This document shows, piece after piece, positions 37,837-45,466 of a DNA stretch of 64,000 nt. Under the pieces are notes generated by a model. That model ran no database searches, had not been told where the DNA came from, and saw only the letters and a list, made by a program, of their open reading frames with translations. A program made the position numbers and the translations under genes. Source of the stretch: JANMMJ01 sp031373255 (lineage in GTDB: Bacteria; Pseudomonadota; Alphaproteobacteria; Rhizobiales; Aestuariivirgaceae); contig JANMMJ010000246.1 in the NCBI GenBank assembly GCA_031373255.1, positions 4,357 through 68,356 on the forward strand, in the 5' to 3' direction. The stretch's first letter is position 1. Every line of letters starts with the position of its first letter.

Positions 37837-37893
37837 AAAGACAAAATGGCCGGGCCCTTGGTGCAAACGCATGACACCAAATGAGCCCGGCCA
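37837..37893 (-). terminator. Terminator/attenuator hairpin between rplT and pheS
   Basis: On the minus strand a perfect 9-bp stem (TGGCCGGGC with GCCCGGCCA) encloses a second TTGGTG/CACCAA stem and is followed by TTTTGTCTTT. It ends 10 nt before the pheS ATG. It can end the rpmI-rplT transcript or work as an attenuator of pheST. No phenylalanine-rich leader peptide was found upstream. Confidence 0.75.
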
Positions 37894-37926
37894 GGATTCC
37901 GGTAACTGTGCGCGACGTGGCCGGCC

Positions 37927-38283
37927 CTATTGAGCGGCGGCCTTCGACTTGTCGACCAACTGGGCGAAGCCTGCCGGGTCGTGCACGGCGAGATCGGCGA
38001 GAACCTTGCGGTCCACTTCGATGCCGGCCTTGGCCAACCCGTGAATAAATCGGCCGTAAGTCAGGCCGAGTTCGCGTGTGGCGGCGTTGATGCGTTGGAT
38101 CCACAGGGCGCGGAAATTGCGCTTCTTGGTGCGCCGGTCGCGATAGGCGTATTGCGCTGCCTTTTCGACGGCCTGTGTCGCGGCACGGAATGTGGATTTG
38201 CGGCGGCCGAAGTAACCCTTCGCCCGCTTGATGATTTTCTTGTGGGCGGCGTGCGCTGTGACGCCGCGTTTGACACGAGCCAT
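37927..38283 (-). CDS. rplT: 50S ribosomal protein L20
   Basis: Binds 23S rRNA early in large-subunit assembly; 118 residues. MARVKRGVTAHAAHKKIIK, AKGYFGRRKSTFRAA and RNFRALWIQRINAA are family signatures. It follows rpmI and precedes pheST, a common order. In many bacteria L20 represses its own operon. Confidence 0.98.
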   Translation of the reverse strand: MARVKRGVTAHAAHKKIIKRAKGYFGRRKSTFRAATQAVEKAAQYAYRDRRTKKRNFRALWIQRINAATRELGLTYGRFIHGLAKAGIEVDRKVLADLAVHDPAGFAQLVDKSKAAAQ

Positions 38284-38295
38284 GCAGTATCTCCT

Positions 38296-38496
38296 CTACC
38301 GTGCGTATGGCATATGAATTCTGACCAGGCCGGCATCGCCGGGAGCCAGAATCATTGTGCCCCGCTGGTTGCGGATCTGCTTCTTGGTGCGCTTGATCAT
38401 GCCGTGGCGCTTGCCTGCCTGGGGCGCACGGACCTTACCTTTTGCAGTCATCGTGAAGCGCTTCTTGCACGATGACTTGGTTTTCATTTTGGGCAT
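38296..38496 (-). CDS. rpmI: 50S ribosomal protein L35
   Basis: A 66-residue basic protein, MPKMKTKSSCKKRF at the N-terminus and KRTKKQIRNQRG in the middle, matching L35. The ATG has AAGGA upstream. A further 21 codons in frame upstream (to 38517) lie in the leader and are not part of the family. Confidence 0.97.
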   Translation of the reverse strand: MPKMKTKSSCKKRFTMTAKGKVRAPQAGKRHGMIKRTKKQIRNQRGTMILAPGDAGLVRIHMPYAR

Positions 38497-38521
38497 TTTG
38501 CTATCCTTCCGATGCAATAGA

Positions 38522-38560
38522 AAACCGCCCTGGCATGCCCTGTTGCGAGCCAGGCGGTTT
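38522..38560 (-). terminator. Hairpin with T-run between the histidine kinase gene and rpmI
   Basis: AAACCGCCTGGC pairs with GCCAGGGCGGTTT on the minus strand with one bulged base, followed by TTTTCTATT. It would terminate the two-component operon. Since it lies 26 nt before rpmI it could also be part of a ribosomal-protein leader. Confidence 0.7.
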
Positions 38561-38604
38561 GAACGGGCCGTTTTAAGCAGAAACCCTGGCGGAACGCAAC
38601 TGCC

Positions 38605-39915
38605 TCAGGATTTGAGCCGCACCTGAACCAGTAGTCCGCCTCGCGCCGAGCGGGAAAAACTCAAACTTGCCCCATAGACATCTGCAATATCCTTGACGAT
38701 GGCAAGGCCAAGGCCGGTCCCTTGGGTGGTTTCGTCCAGACGCCAACCCCGGTCGGCAATCCTCGCAAGTTCGGCCTCGGGCACGCCGGGACCGTCGTCT
38801 TCCACTAAAATCAGCCCTTTTTCGAAGCTCGCTTTGATCGATGATTTGGCCCATTTGCGGGCATTGTCGAAGAGATTGCCCAGCAGCTCGATCAGATCCT
38901 GCCGCTCCATGGCAATGGCGTCCGGTGGGGTCACAGAGAGGTTCCAGCTGATGTTGTCACCTCCTGCTGCACGTTTCATCGTGGCAATGACCCGCTCGGC
39001 GTTCTCGCGGAACGGCACCGAGGTCACCCCATGGCCGCTCGCCATGCGCGCCCGGGCAAGTTGGCGTTCGACATGGCGCCGCATGGCTTCTGCCTGCGCT
39101 TCAATCTCCCGCGCCTCGCTCACGAGTCCCTTGCCGGCGACATCCCGGGCGACGGCACCCAGGACCGTCAAGGGCGTCTTCAGTCCGTGCGCCAGGTCCC
39201 CTGCGCGGGCCCGCGCCCGTTCGACTGAGGCCTCTTGTGCGTCAAGCACCTCGTTCAATTCCTGTGCGAGCGGTGCCACCTCGTCGGGAAATTCTCCGTC
39301 AAGCCGGCGGCTGGCGCCGCTTGCCACCGCCTTCAAGCGTTCCGATAGCGCTTTGAGCGGACTGAGTCCGATCGATACCTGCACCCATGCCGCAATGAGC
39401 AATGCAAAGCCGATCAAGCTGAGATAATAGGTGATCGACTTGCTGAAGGATTCGACCGGATCGCTCAACTCCGACAGATGCGTTGCCACGGTGATCTGGT
39501 AGGCGGTTTCCTTGCCATTTGCATCAAGCCTGATGGTGCGCGTGGCGGCGATGAGGGGCTCACCTTCCGGGCCTGTCGTCGTGGTGTTATCAAGATGCCC
39601 CAGGCTTGCATCCCAGAGCGATCGTGAAGTTACAACTTCACCGCCGTCGACCGGGCGGACTTCCCAATACATTCCGCTGAGCGGCTGTTCAAAGCGGGGA
39701 TCGGCAATATCGCCCTTCACGCTGACCGTCCCGTCCGGTGAAACTCGTGTTGCGGCGACCAGTTGCAGCAGATGATTGTGAAGTTCCTGTTCGACCCGCG
39801 TACGGACTTGCGCCTCAAAAATACCGATGAGTGCTAGACCTGCCAGCAGGAGAGCAAAGGCAATTGAGATTGCGGCAGCGACCAGCAGCCGGAGCCGCAG
39901 CGAGCCGCGGCTCAT
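38605..39915 (-). CDS. Sensor histidine kinase of a two-component system
   Basis: An inner-membrane histidine kinase of 436 residues. A first membrane helix lies at about residues 9-32 (LLVAAAISIAFALLLAGLAL), then a periplasmic sensor domain of about 130 residues and a second helix (YYLSLIGFALLIAAWVQV). The HisKA box is DLAHGLKTPLTVLG with the phosphate-accepting His, and the ATPase part has NLFDNARKWA (N box), VEDDGPGVPE (G1) and GTGLGLAIV (G2). PhoQ/FeuQ-like in layout. The ATG overlaps the stop of the response regulator (ATGA). Confidence 0.92.
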   Translation of the reverse strand: MSRGSLRLRLLVAAAISIAFALLLAGLALIGIFEAQVRTRVEQELHNHLLQLVAATRVSPDGTVSVKGDIADPRFEQPLSGMYWEVRPVDGGEVVTSRSLWDASLGHLDNTTTTGPEGEPLIAATRTIRLDANGKETAYQITVATHLSELSDPVESFSKSITYYLSLIGFALLIAAWVQVSIGLSPLKALSERLKAVASGASRRLDGEFPDEVAPLAQELNEVLDAQEASVERARARAGDLAHGLKTPLTVLGAVARDVAGKGLVSEAREIEAQAEAMRRHVERQLARARMASGHGVTSVPFRENAERVIATMKRAAGGDNISWNLSVTPPDAIAMERQDLIELLGNLFDNARKWAKSSIKASFEKGLILVEDDGPGVPEAELARIADRGWRLDETTQGTGLGLAIVKDIADVYGASLSFSRSARGGLLVQVRLKS

Positions 39916-40577
39916 CCCCGATTTTCCTCCACGATATAGCCAAATCCCCTGCGCGTTTCGATGATATCGGCCTTGAGTTTGCGTCTGAGCCTTCCAACCA
40001 GCGCTTCAACGGCATTCGAATCGCGTTCGCTGTCATGCGAATAGAGATTCTCGCTGAGTTCCGTCTGTGACACCACCCGGCCGCGATTGTGCAAAAGATA
40101 GTTGAGCAGCCTGAATTCGAGTGGCGTCAGGCCGGTGGGAATACCTCTGACACTGACCTGGCTTGTCCTCGGATCGAGCGCCACCGGTCCGGCAGTGATC
40201 GTTGGTTCTGCCCGGCCGGCCGCGCGCCGGATCAGGGCACGGACTCGTGCCATCAATTCTTCCATGCGAAAAGGCTTTGGCAGGTAATCGTCGGCACCAG
40301 CATCGATACCTTCGACGCGCTCGCTCCAGCTACCGCGCGCTGTAAGAATAATGACAGGCGTGTTCAGGCCCTCCTGCCGCCAGCGTTTGAGAACTGTGAT
40401 CCCGTCGATTTTCGGAAGTCCAAGGTCCAGCACGATGGCCGAATAGGTTTCGGTGCCACCGCGAAACCAGGCATCTTCACCATTGTCGACAATTTCCGGC
40501 ACCAGGCCGCCTGCCGCCAATGCGGCGGCGATATCTCCGGCGACGCGCGCTTCATCTTCAGCAATCAGCACACGCAT
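39912..40577 (-). CDS. OmpR/PhoB-family response regulator
   Basis: A 221-residue regulator. The receiver domain has the acidic pair in LIAEDEARVAGD, the phosphorylation site in AIVLDLGLPKIDG (about residue 51), and LTARGSWSERVEGIDAGADDYLPKPF with the conserved Thr and Lys. The C-terminal winged helix contains LTPLEFRLLNYLLHNRGRVVS and VGRLRRKLK. It lies between the PepSY gene (3-nt gap) and the kinase. Direct repeats upstream of the operon (41230-41246) could be its own binding site. Confidence 0.94.
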   Translation of the reverse strand: MRVLIAEDEARVAGDIAAALAAGGLVPEIVDNGEDAWFRGGTETYSAIVLDLGLPKIDGITVLKRWRQEGLNTPVIILTARGSWSERVEGIDAGADDYLPKPFRMEELMARVRALIRRAAGRAEPTITAGPVALDPRTSQVSVRGIPTGLTPLEFRLLNYLLHNRGRVVSQTELSENLYSHDSERDSNAVEALVGRLRRKLKADIIETRRGFGYIVEENRG

Positions 40578-40580
40578 CGT

Positions 40581-41057
40581 TTATTCTTTCGAAATCCTCA
40601 GGACCTTCTTTGTACCGGCATCGACGATCAGGGAATAGACGCGGCCTTCAGAAGACAGCATTTTGATTCGATATGTATAGTTGCCGCCCTTGTGCCGGAG
40701 TTTGATATCGACGACGTCGCCGCTATAGCGGCGGCGAACCGATTTCAGGATATCGCGAAGGCTGGCTGCATTGCCGTTCTTGACAGCGTCGCGCGCCGCC
40801 CTTTGATCGTTCCCTTCAGAATCGTCATCATTGTCGCGGCCACTTCCGCTGTTGTCATCGTGGTCGCCTGAATCATCACTACCGCCGCCGTCATCGCTGC
40901 CGCTCTTGCCGCTGCCTTCTCCGTCGCCACCCTCACCGCCTTCGCCGCCACCGCCATCGGAACCGCTATCCTTTGCAAATGCCGATGAAGCGAACGCTGC
41001 CGAAATCAGGTTCGCTGCCGTCAAAATGAGAAAACTGCGCCGTTCAAGAACTGTCAC
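40581..41057 (-). CDS. PepSY-domain protein with Tat-like signal and Gly/Asp/Ser-rich linker
   Basis: A 158-residue exported protein. The N-terminus ERRSFLILTAANLISAAF has a twin-arginine pair and hydrophobic core with an A-F-A cleavage region. Residues ~30-80 are almost entirely Gly, Asp, Ser, Glu and Asn (a disordered, acidic, possibly calcium-binding linker). The last ~70 residues form a PepSY domain (RDILKSVRRRYSGDVVDIKL and YSLIVDAGTKKVLRI). First gene of a three-gene operon with a response regulator and a sensor kinase, so it may report on or inhibit the sensor in the periplasm. Confidence 0.85.
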   Translation of the reverse strand: MTVLERRSFLILTAANLISAAFASSAFAKDSGSDGGGGEGGEGGDGEGSGKSGSDDGGGSDDSGDHDDNSGSGRDNDDDSEGNDQRAARDAVKNGNAASLRDILKSVRRRYSGDVVDIKLRHKGGNYTYRIKMLSSEGRVYSLIVDAGTKKVLRISKE

Positions 41058-41229
41058 GAGGGATACACTTTCGAATGATCAGGCCATTTCGAAATGACCC
41101 GCCATGAATCAAAGAAGAAAAGCGCCCGAGGCTGCGGTAGCTACACTCCGGCACGTAGCGCGCCGCAGGCAGACAGGCACATTTCCTGTATCCATACTAG
41201 AATGGCACTGACGGATCGCCCATAGGGCT

Positions 41230-41246
41230 TGTCAGCGTTCTGTCAG
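41230..41246 (-). promoter_or_regulatory. Direct repeat CTGACA-N5-CTGACA, candidate response-regulator site
   Basis: Two copies of CTGACA on the minus strand, with an 11-bp period, lie about 170 bp upstream of the PepSY gene and just after infC. An 11-bp direct-repeat spacing is typical of OmpR/PhoB-family regulators. The rest of the 200-bp gap shows no gene. Confidence 0.4.
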
Positions 41247-41258
41247 TTTGGGGCAATA

Positions 41259-41798
41259 TTAGCGGGGTGCCAGGACCATGACGATCTGACGGCCCTCGAA
41301 GCGGGGCTCGGACTCGACCTTGGCGATCTCGCCCGTATCCTTTTTGACTCTGTCGAGCAATTGCTGCCCGAGTTCCTGGTGGGCCATCTCACGGCCGCGG
41401 AAACGCAGGGTGATCTTGACCTTGTCACCCTCTTCGAAGAAGCGCCTGATGGCCTTCATCTTGACGTCGTAGTCGTGGTCGTCAATCATCGGGCGCATCT
41501 TGATCTCCTTGATCTCGATGACCTTTTGCTTCTTGCGGGCCTCGTTGGCCTTTTTCTGTTCCTGGTACTTGAACTTGCCGTAATCGAGGATTTTGGCAAC
41601 TGGCGGTTTGGCGTCGGGAGATACCTCGACGAGATCGAGGCCGGCCTCTTCGGCCATCATCATGGCCTGGCGCGTTGGCACGACACCTTTGTTTTCGCCT
41701 TCGGAATCGATGAGGCGGACCTCGCGGGCATCGATACGATGATTGATTCTATGTCCTTCTTCCTTGGTAGGGGCTTGCGGTTGGCCGCGGCCGCCCAT
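41259..41798 (-). CDS. infC: Translation initiation factor IF-3
   Basis: Binds the 30S subunit and checks start-codon and initiator tRNA pairing. About 179 residues. INHRIDAREVRLIDSEGEN begins the N-domain, KILDYGKFKYQEQKKANEARKKQ is the linker signature, and RFRGREMAHQELG with VKKDTGEI lies in the C-domain. An ATG at 41798 sits 3 nt after AGGAGG, which is close; an in-frame TTG at 41822 is the alternative. Unusually, it is separated from rpmI-rplT by a two-component operon. Confidence 0.96.
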   Translation of the reverse strand: MGGRGQPQAPTKEEGHRINHRIDAREVRLIDSEGENKGVVPTRQAMMMAEEAGLDLVEVSPDAKPPVAKILDYGKFKYQEQKKANEARKKQKVIEIKEIKMRPMIDDHDYDVKMKAIRRFFEEGDKVKITLRFRGREMAHQELGQQLLDRVKKDTGEIAKVESEPRFEGRQIVMVLAPR

Positions 41799-41935
41799 GG
41801 GCCTCCTCGGGGGTATGCTCAAGTGTGGTGTTTCTCCTGTGGGGGCGGCCGGAAAGGCGTTGTTTCAGGCGAGCCCGGTTGCAAGGCGACGGTTAGACAT
41901 TGATTATGGGTGCGAAGTCAAGGAGTGCCGCCGCA

Positions 41936-42694
41936 ATGAAGAAAGAAGAGATAAGCCCCGGCCTTGAACTGGCTCGGATTGAGGATGGTCCCGCCGACAA
42001 TGGTGAGACCTGCGGCTTCTTCTGGCTGGGAGGCTTCATGTCTGACATGACAGGCTCGAAGGCGGAAGCCCTCGCTGCGCTGGCGGAGCGGACATGCCGG
42101 CCCTTCCTGCGCTTTGACTATTCCGGCCATGGCGCATCCGGCGGCAAATTCACCGATGGTACGATCTCGGATTGGCTGTCGGAGGCCATCCACATGTTTG
42201 AAAATCACACCACAGGACCAAGAATTCTCGTCGGCTCCAGCATGGGTGGCTGGCTGGCGCTTCTGCTCAACCGGGAATTGTCCGGACGGCGGATCGCCGG
42301 CATCGTGCTCATCGCGCCTGCTGTCGATATGACGGAAGAACTGATGTGGAAGGAATTTCCCGATTCCGTCCGTGCGACGCTCATCAACGAGGGTGTCTGG
42401 CACCGCCCGTCCGAATATGGCCAGCCTTATCCCATCACCCGAAAGCTGATCGAGGATGGCCGCCAGCATCTCATGCTCGATGGCGCCATCGAGGTGAGCT
42501 GTCCTGTGCATATCCTGCAAGGTGATGCAGACCTCGACGTACCGTGGCAGAACGGCAAGAGGGTTTACGATCGGCTAAGGGGTAGCGATGTGCGCCTGAC
42601 TCTGATCAAGGATGGAGATCATCGTCTGTCGTCACCGCGCCACTTGGAGCTTCTTGTTGAGGCAGTAGACGCGCTTGCATCGCGAGTGAAGTAA
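41936..42694 (+). CDS. Alpha/beta-hydrolase, ABHD10-like
   Basis: A 252-residue soluble hydrolase. FFWLGGFMSDMTGSKA is the oxyanion-hole region, RFDYSGHGASGGKF the second conserved loop, VGSSMGGWLAL the nucleophile elbow (Ser in S-S-M-G-G), LQGDADLDVPW supplies the Asp and KDGDHRLSS the His. The combination resembles ABHD10/thioesterase-type enzymes. ATG at 41936 has AAGGAG 10 nt upstream; ATG at 41906 is in frame. Its last 89 bp overlap the convergent epimerase gene. Confidence 0.88.
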   Translation: MKKEEISPGLELARIEDGPADNGETCGFFWLGGFMSDMTGSKAEALAALAERTCRPFLRFDYSGHGASGGKFTDGTISDWLSEAIHMFENHTTGPRILVGSSMGGWLALLLNRELSGRRIAGIVLIAPAVDMTEELMWKEFPDSVRATLINEGVWHRPSEYGQPYPITRKLIEDGRQHLMLDGAIEVSCPVHILQGDADLDVPWQNGKRVYDRLRGSDVRLTLIKDGDHRLSSPRHLELLVEAVDALASRVK

Positions 42695-43523
42695 GACCCG
42701 CACGATAGTCGGGGTAGAGCAGGCGGTAGCCGAGTTCGGACTTGATCCGTCGGTTTGAGACGCGCTTCGAGTCTGAATAGAAGCTGCGCGCCATGGGCGA
42801 AAGCGCGGCCTCTTCAAATGCAATTGCAGGCGGAACTGGCGCACCCAGAAACTCGGCAGCAAAAGACACCACGTCCTGTGGCGGGCAGGGCGCATCATCG
42901 CAAACATTATAGGAGCGACCCGGTGATGGCTTTTCAAGGGAAGCCTCCAGCACGCCCGCGATATCTTCAACATGAATGCGGCTGAAGACTTGACCCGCCT
43001 TGATGATACGTTTGGCCGTGCCGTCAAGGACGGAAACAAGTTGATTGCGGCCGGGACCATAAATTCCTGCGAGGCGAAAGATATGAACGGCAAGTCCACA
43101 GGCTTCGTGAAGTTTCAACCATCCTTGCTCTGCGGCCAGCCGTTTGCGCCCGCGTTCGGTGTCTGGAAGCAGTGGCGACTCCTCATCGACCCAGGCACCA
43201 TCCTTGTCGCCGTAGACACCCGTAGTTGATAGGTAGCCGAGCCACTCAATCCTTGGCGCAATCCGGCAAAGCATTTCACCATGCGCCATGAGTACGGGAT
43301 CTCCGATGTCACTCGGAGGGGCTGAAACAACAATATGCGTGACATCGGCAAAGGCCTCTAGTGGCGCGGGGAATTCATACGCCTTAGCGCCCGCGGCTGA
43401 GATAGCCGCACGGCCGTCCTTGCTGCGGCTTGTGGCGGATACCTGCCAACCGCGTGCGGCCATGCGCCTAGCAAGCGCCTGCGCCGAAAATCCGAACCCG
43501 AAGCACAGGAGGTGACGGTTCAT
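42606..43523 (-). CDS. NAD(P)-dependent epimerase/dehydratase-like protein (YeeZ type)
   Basis: A 305-residue Rossmann-fold protein of the extended SDR group. The start HLLCFGFGFSAQALAR is the nucleotide-binding loop of the YeeZ-like branch (GxGxxA form), and STTGVYGDKDG plus IFRLAGIYGPGRN are typical. Catalytic Tyr of the classic YxxxK is not in standard form. ATG at 43523 has AGGAGG 7 nt upstream and overlaps the queG stop (ATGA). The 3' end overlaps the hydrolase gene. Confidence 0.85.
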   Translation of the reverse strand: MNRHLLCFGFGFSAQALARRMAARGWQVSATSRSKDGRAAISAAGAKAYEFPAPLEAFADVTHIVVSAPPSDIGDPVLMAHGEMLCRIAPRIEWLGYLSTTGVYGDKDGAWVDEESPLLPDTERGRKRLAAEQGWLKLHEACGLAVHIFRLAGIYGPGRNQLVSVLDGTAKRIIKAGQVFSRIHVEDIAGVLEASLEKPSPGRSYNVCDDAPCPPQDVVSFAAEFLGAPVPPAIAFEEAALSPMARSFYSDSKRVSNRRIKSELGYRLLYPDYRAGLTSLAMQARLLPQQEAPSGAVTTDDDLHP

Positions 43524-44641
43524 GACAGCGCCTCCTGCCATTCGAGCTGCACTGCCTCATCTTCTTCCTGTGCTGCTCTCGCTCTTTTCTCTTGCTGGAA
43601 CGATGCGCGGTCAAGTTGGGCGAGCGCCCAAATGGCCATCGCCCTTACGAGCGGCGAGGTATCGTCCAATAGAACCTTGATTTGAGGAACAAGTGTCACA
43701 TTCGACGAGTTGCCGGCAGCGATCAGCACATTTCTGATAAACCGGTTGCGCCCGCTGCGCCTTACCGGAGAGGAGGCGAACAACTTGCGAAATTGCGCAT
43801 CATCAAGTTTCAGCAACTGATCAAGCTTTACTTCGGCGAGGTCCGCACGCGCCGTGAGCTTTGTTTCCCGAGCCGCCACCGCAAACTTGTTCCATGGACA
43901 TGCTGCAAGACAATCGTCACAACCATAGATGCGATTGCCCATGGCTTGCCGGTAGGAGCGATCGATATGACCTTCATGTTCGATGGTGAGATAGGAAATG
44001 CACCGGCGCGCGTCGAGCTGATAGGGTGCCGGAAAGGCCCTTGTCGGGCAGATATCAAGACAGGCGTGGCAGGTTCCGCAATGATCGATTTCGCCATCAT
44101 CCACCTTGAGATTGGCAGCGCTCAGAATGACACCCAGGAACAGCCACGATCCAAACTCCCGCGATACCAGATTGGTATGCTTTCCCTGCCAGCCGATTCC
44201 CGCGGCGGCGGCCAACGGCTTTTCCATCAAGGGTGCCGTGTCGACGAAAACCTTCGCCTCCGCTCTCGTGGCCGAGACGAGCCATTGCGCAAGAGTCTTG
44301 AGCTTCCCCTTGATGATCTCGTGATAGTCGCGCCCCAAGGCATAGACCGAGATGTTGCCGAGCTGCCGGTCGGCCAATCTCGCGAGTGGATCCGCCTCGG
44401 GTGCGTAGTTCATGGCCAGTACGATGGCGCTGCGTGCCAAAGGCCACATGGCATCGGGTGAAACGCGCCGGTCCAGCGTTTCCGCCATCCAGTGCATATC
44501 GCCATGCCTGCCCAGCTCTACATATTGGCGAAGGTTTTGCGCTGTTGTTGCGCTGACTGAAGCTTCGGTGATCCGGCAGGATTGGAAACCGAGCGCTGTT
44601 GCTCGCCGCTTCAACTTATCGACGCAGTCTGCCGCTTTCAA
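43520..44641 (-). CDS. queG: Epoxyqueuosine reductase
   Basis: Reduces epoxyqueuosine to queuosine in tRNA, the last step of queuosine synthesis; 373 residues. The cobalamin-binding N-domain includes VDTAPLMEKPLAAAAGIGWQGKHTNL in segments, and the two [4Fe-4S] clusters are ligated by CGTCHACLDICPTRA and CDDCLAACPWN. A C-terminal HEAT-like region follows (PLVRAMAIWALAQL). TTG start overlaps the GST stop (TTGA). queF lies 14 kb away in the same window. Confidence 0.96.
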   Translation of the reverse strand: MKAADCVDKLKRRATALGFQSCRITEASVSATTAQNLRQYVELGRHGDMHWMAETLDRRVSPDAMWPLARSAIVLAMNYAPEADPLARLADRQLGNISVYALGRDYHEIIKGKLKTLAQWLVSATRAEAKVFVDTAPLMEKPLAAAAGIGWQGKHTNLVSREFGSWLFLGVILSAANLKVDDGEIDHCGTCHACLDICPTRAFPAPYQLDARRCISYLTIEHEGHIDRSYRQAMGNRIYGCDDCLAACPWNKFAVAARETKLTARADLAEVKLDQLLKLDDAQFRKLFASSPVRRSGRNRFIRNVLIAAGNSSNVTLVPQIKVLLDDTSPLVRAMAIWALAQLDRASFQQEKRARAAQEEDEAVQLEWQEALS

Positions 44642-45318
44642 AAATCCAGGTCCGCATACGACGCGGGCGGCGTAACGCCGCGCACGCTGTCGTTAAGGAG
44701 TGGCCGGAATGAGGGGCGTGACTTGATCCGCTGGAACCAGCCCTTGGCCGAAGGGAAATCGTTCCAGGGCACATTGCCGAGATAGTCGATGGCCGAGAGG
44801 TGTGCTGCGGCGGCAAGATCGGCGACCGAAAGATGCTCCCCTGCCAGCCATTTGCGTCTGTCTGCCAGTTGCCCCACATAGTCGAGATGCGCCTTGACCA
44901 GTTCCATCGCCCGCCGGACCCGCGTCATTTCGGGTGAACCGCCGCCCATTTCGCGGGGCATGAAGCGGCGAATGATCTTCTCCATCAGCATGGGTTCGGA
45001 AACCTCCGCATAGAACTTGCTGTCGAACCATCCCATGAGGCGCCGTACTTCGGCCCGTTGCACTGCATTTCCGGGAATGAGGGAAGCTTTGTTGCCTCTT
45101 GTTTCTTCAAGATACTCGGTAAGCGCTTCAATGCCGCTGACAGCAACACCACCGTCGACAAAAATCGGCAGCGTCCCCGCTGGATTGAGCTGCAAGACGC
45201 TGGCGGTTGGCTCCCATGGACGTTCCTCCACCAACTCCGGCTCCTCACCATACTCGGCGAGGCTGATACGCAACCGGCGGCTGAAAGGATCGAGCGGGAA
45301 ATGATAGAGCTTTGACAT
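44638..45318 (-). CDS. Glutathione S-transferase family protein
   Basis: A 226-residue protein with an N-terminal thioredoxin-fold domain (KLYHFPLDPFSRRLRISL, then LNPAGTLPIFVDGGVAVSG with the cis-Pro and the Ser-Glu-like glutathione contact region) and a C-terminal helical domain (HLSVADLAAAAHLSAIDYLG). The ATG at 45318 gives the canonical N-terminus. First gene of the GST-queG-epimerase run; divergent from uppP. Confidence 0.92.
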   Translation of the reverse strand: MSKLYHFPLDPFSRRLRISLAEYGEEPELVEERPWEPTASVLQLNPAGTLPIFVDGGVAVSGIEALTEYLEETRGNKASLIPGNAVQRAEVRRLMGWFDSKFYAEVSEPMLMEKIIRRFMPREMGGGSPEMTRVRRAMELVKAHLDYVGQLADRRKWLAGEHLSVADLAAAAHLSAIDYLGNVPWNDFPSAKGWFQRIKSRPSFRPLLNDSVRGVTPPASYADLDF

Positions 45319-45466
45319 GACGCGGAAAAAATCTGAATCAGGCGAATTGCGGCAAAACGGCTGGTTGTATTTTGTACCATTGCCCAGTGATGGGTATTGA
45401 ATATAGAAGGCCGCGCGTGGTGGCAAGTTTTCGAATCGCCGACCATCCCGGGGACAAAACCTGAAG

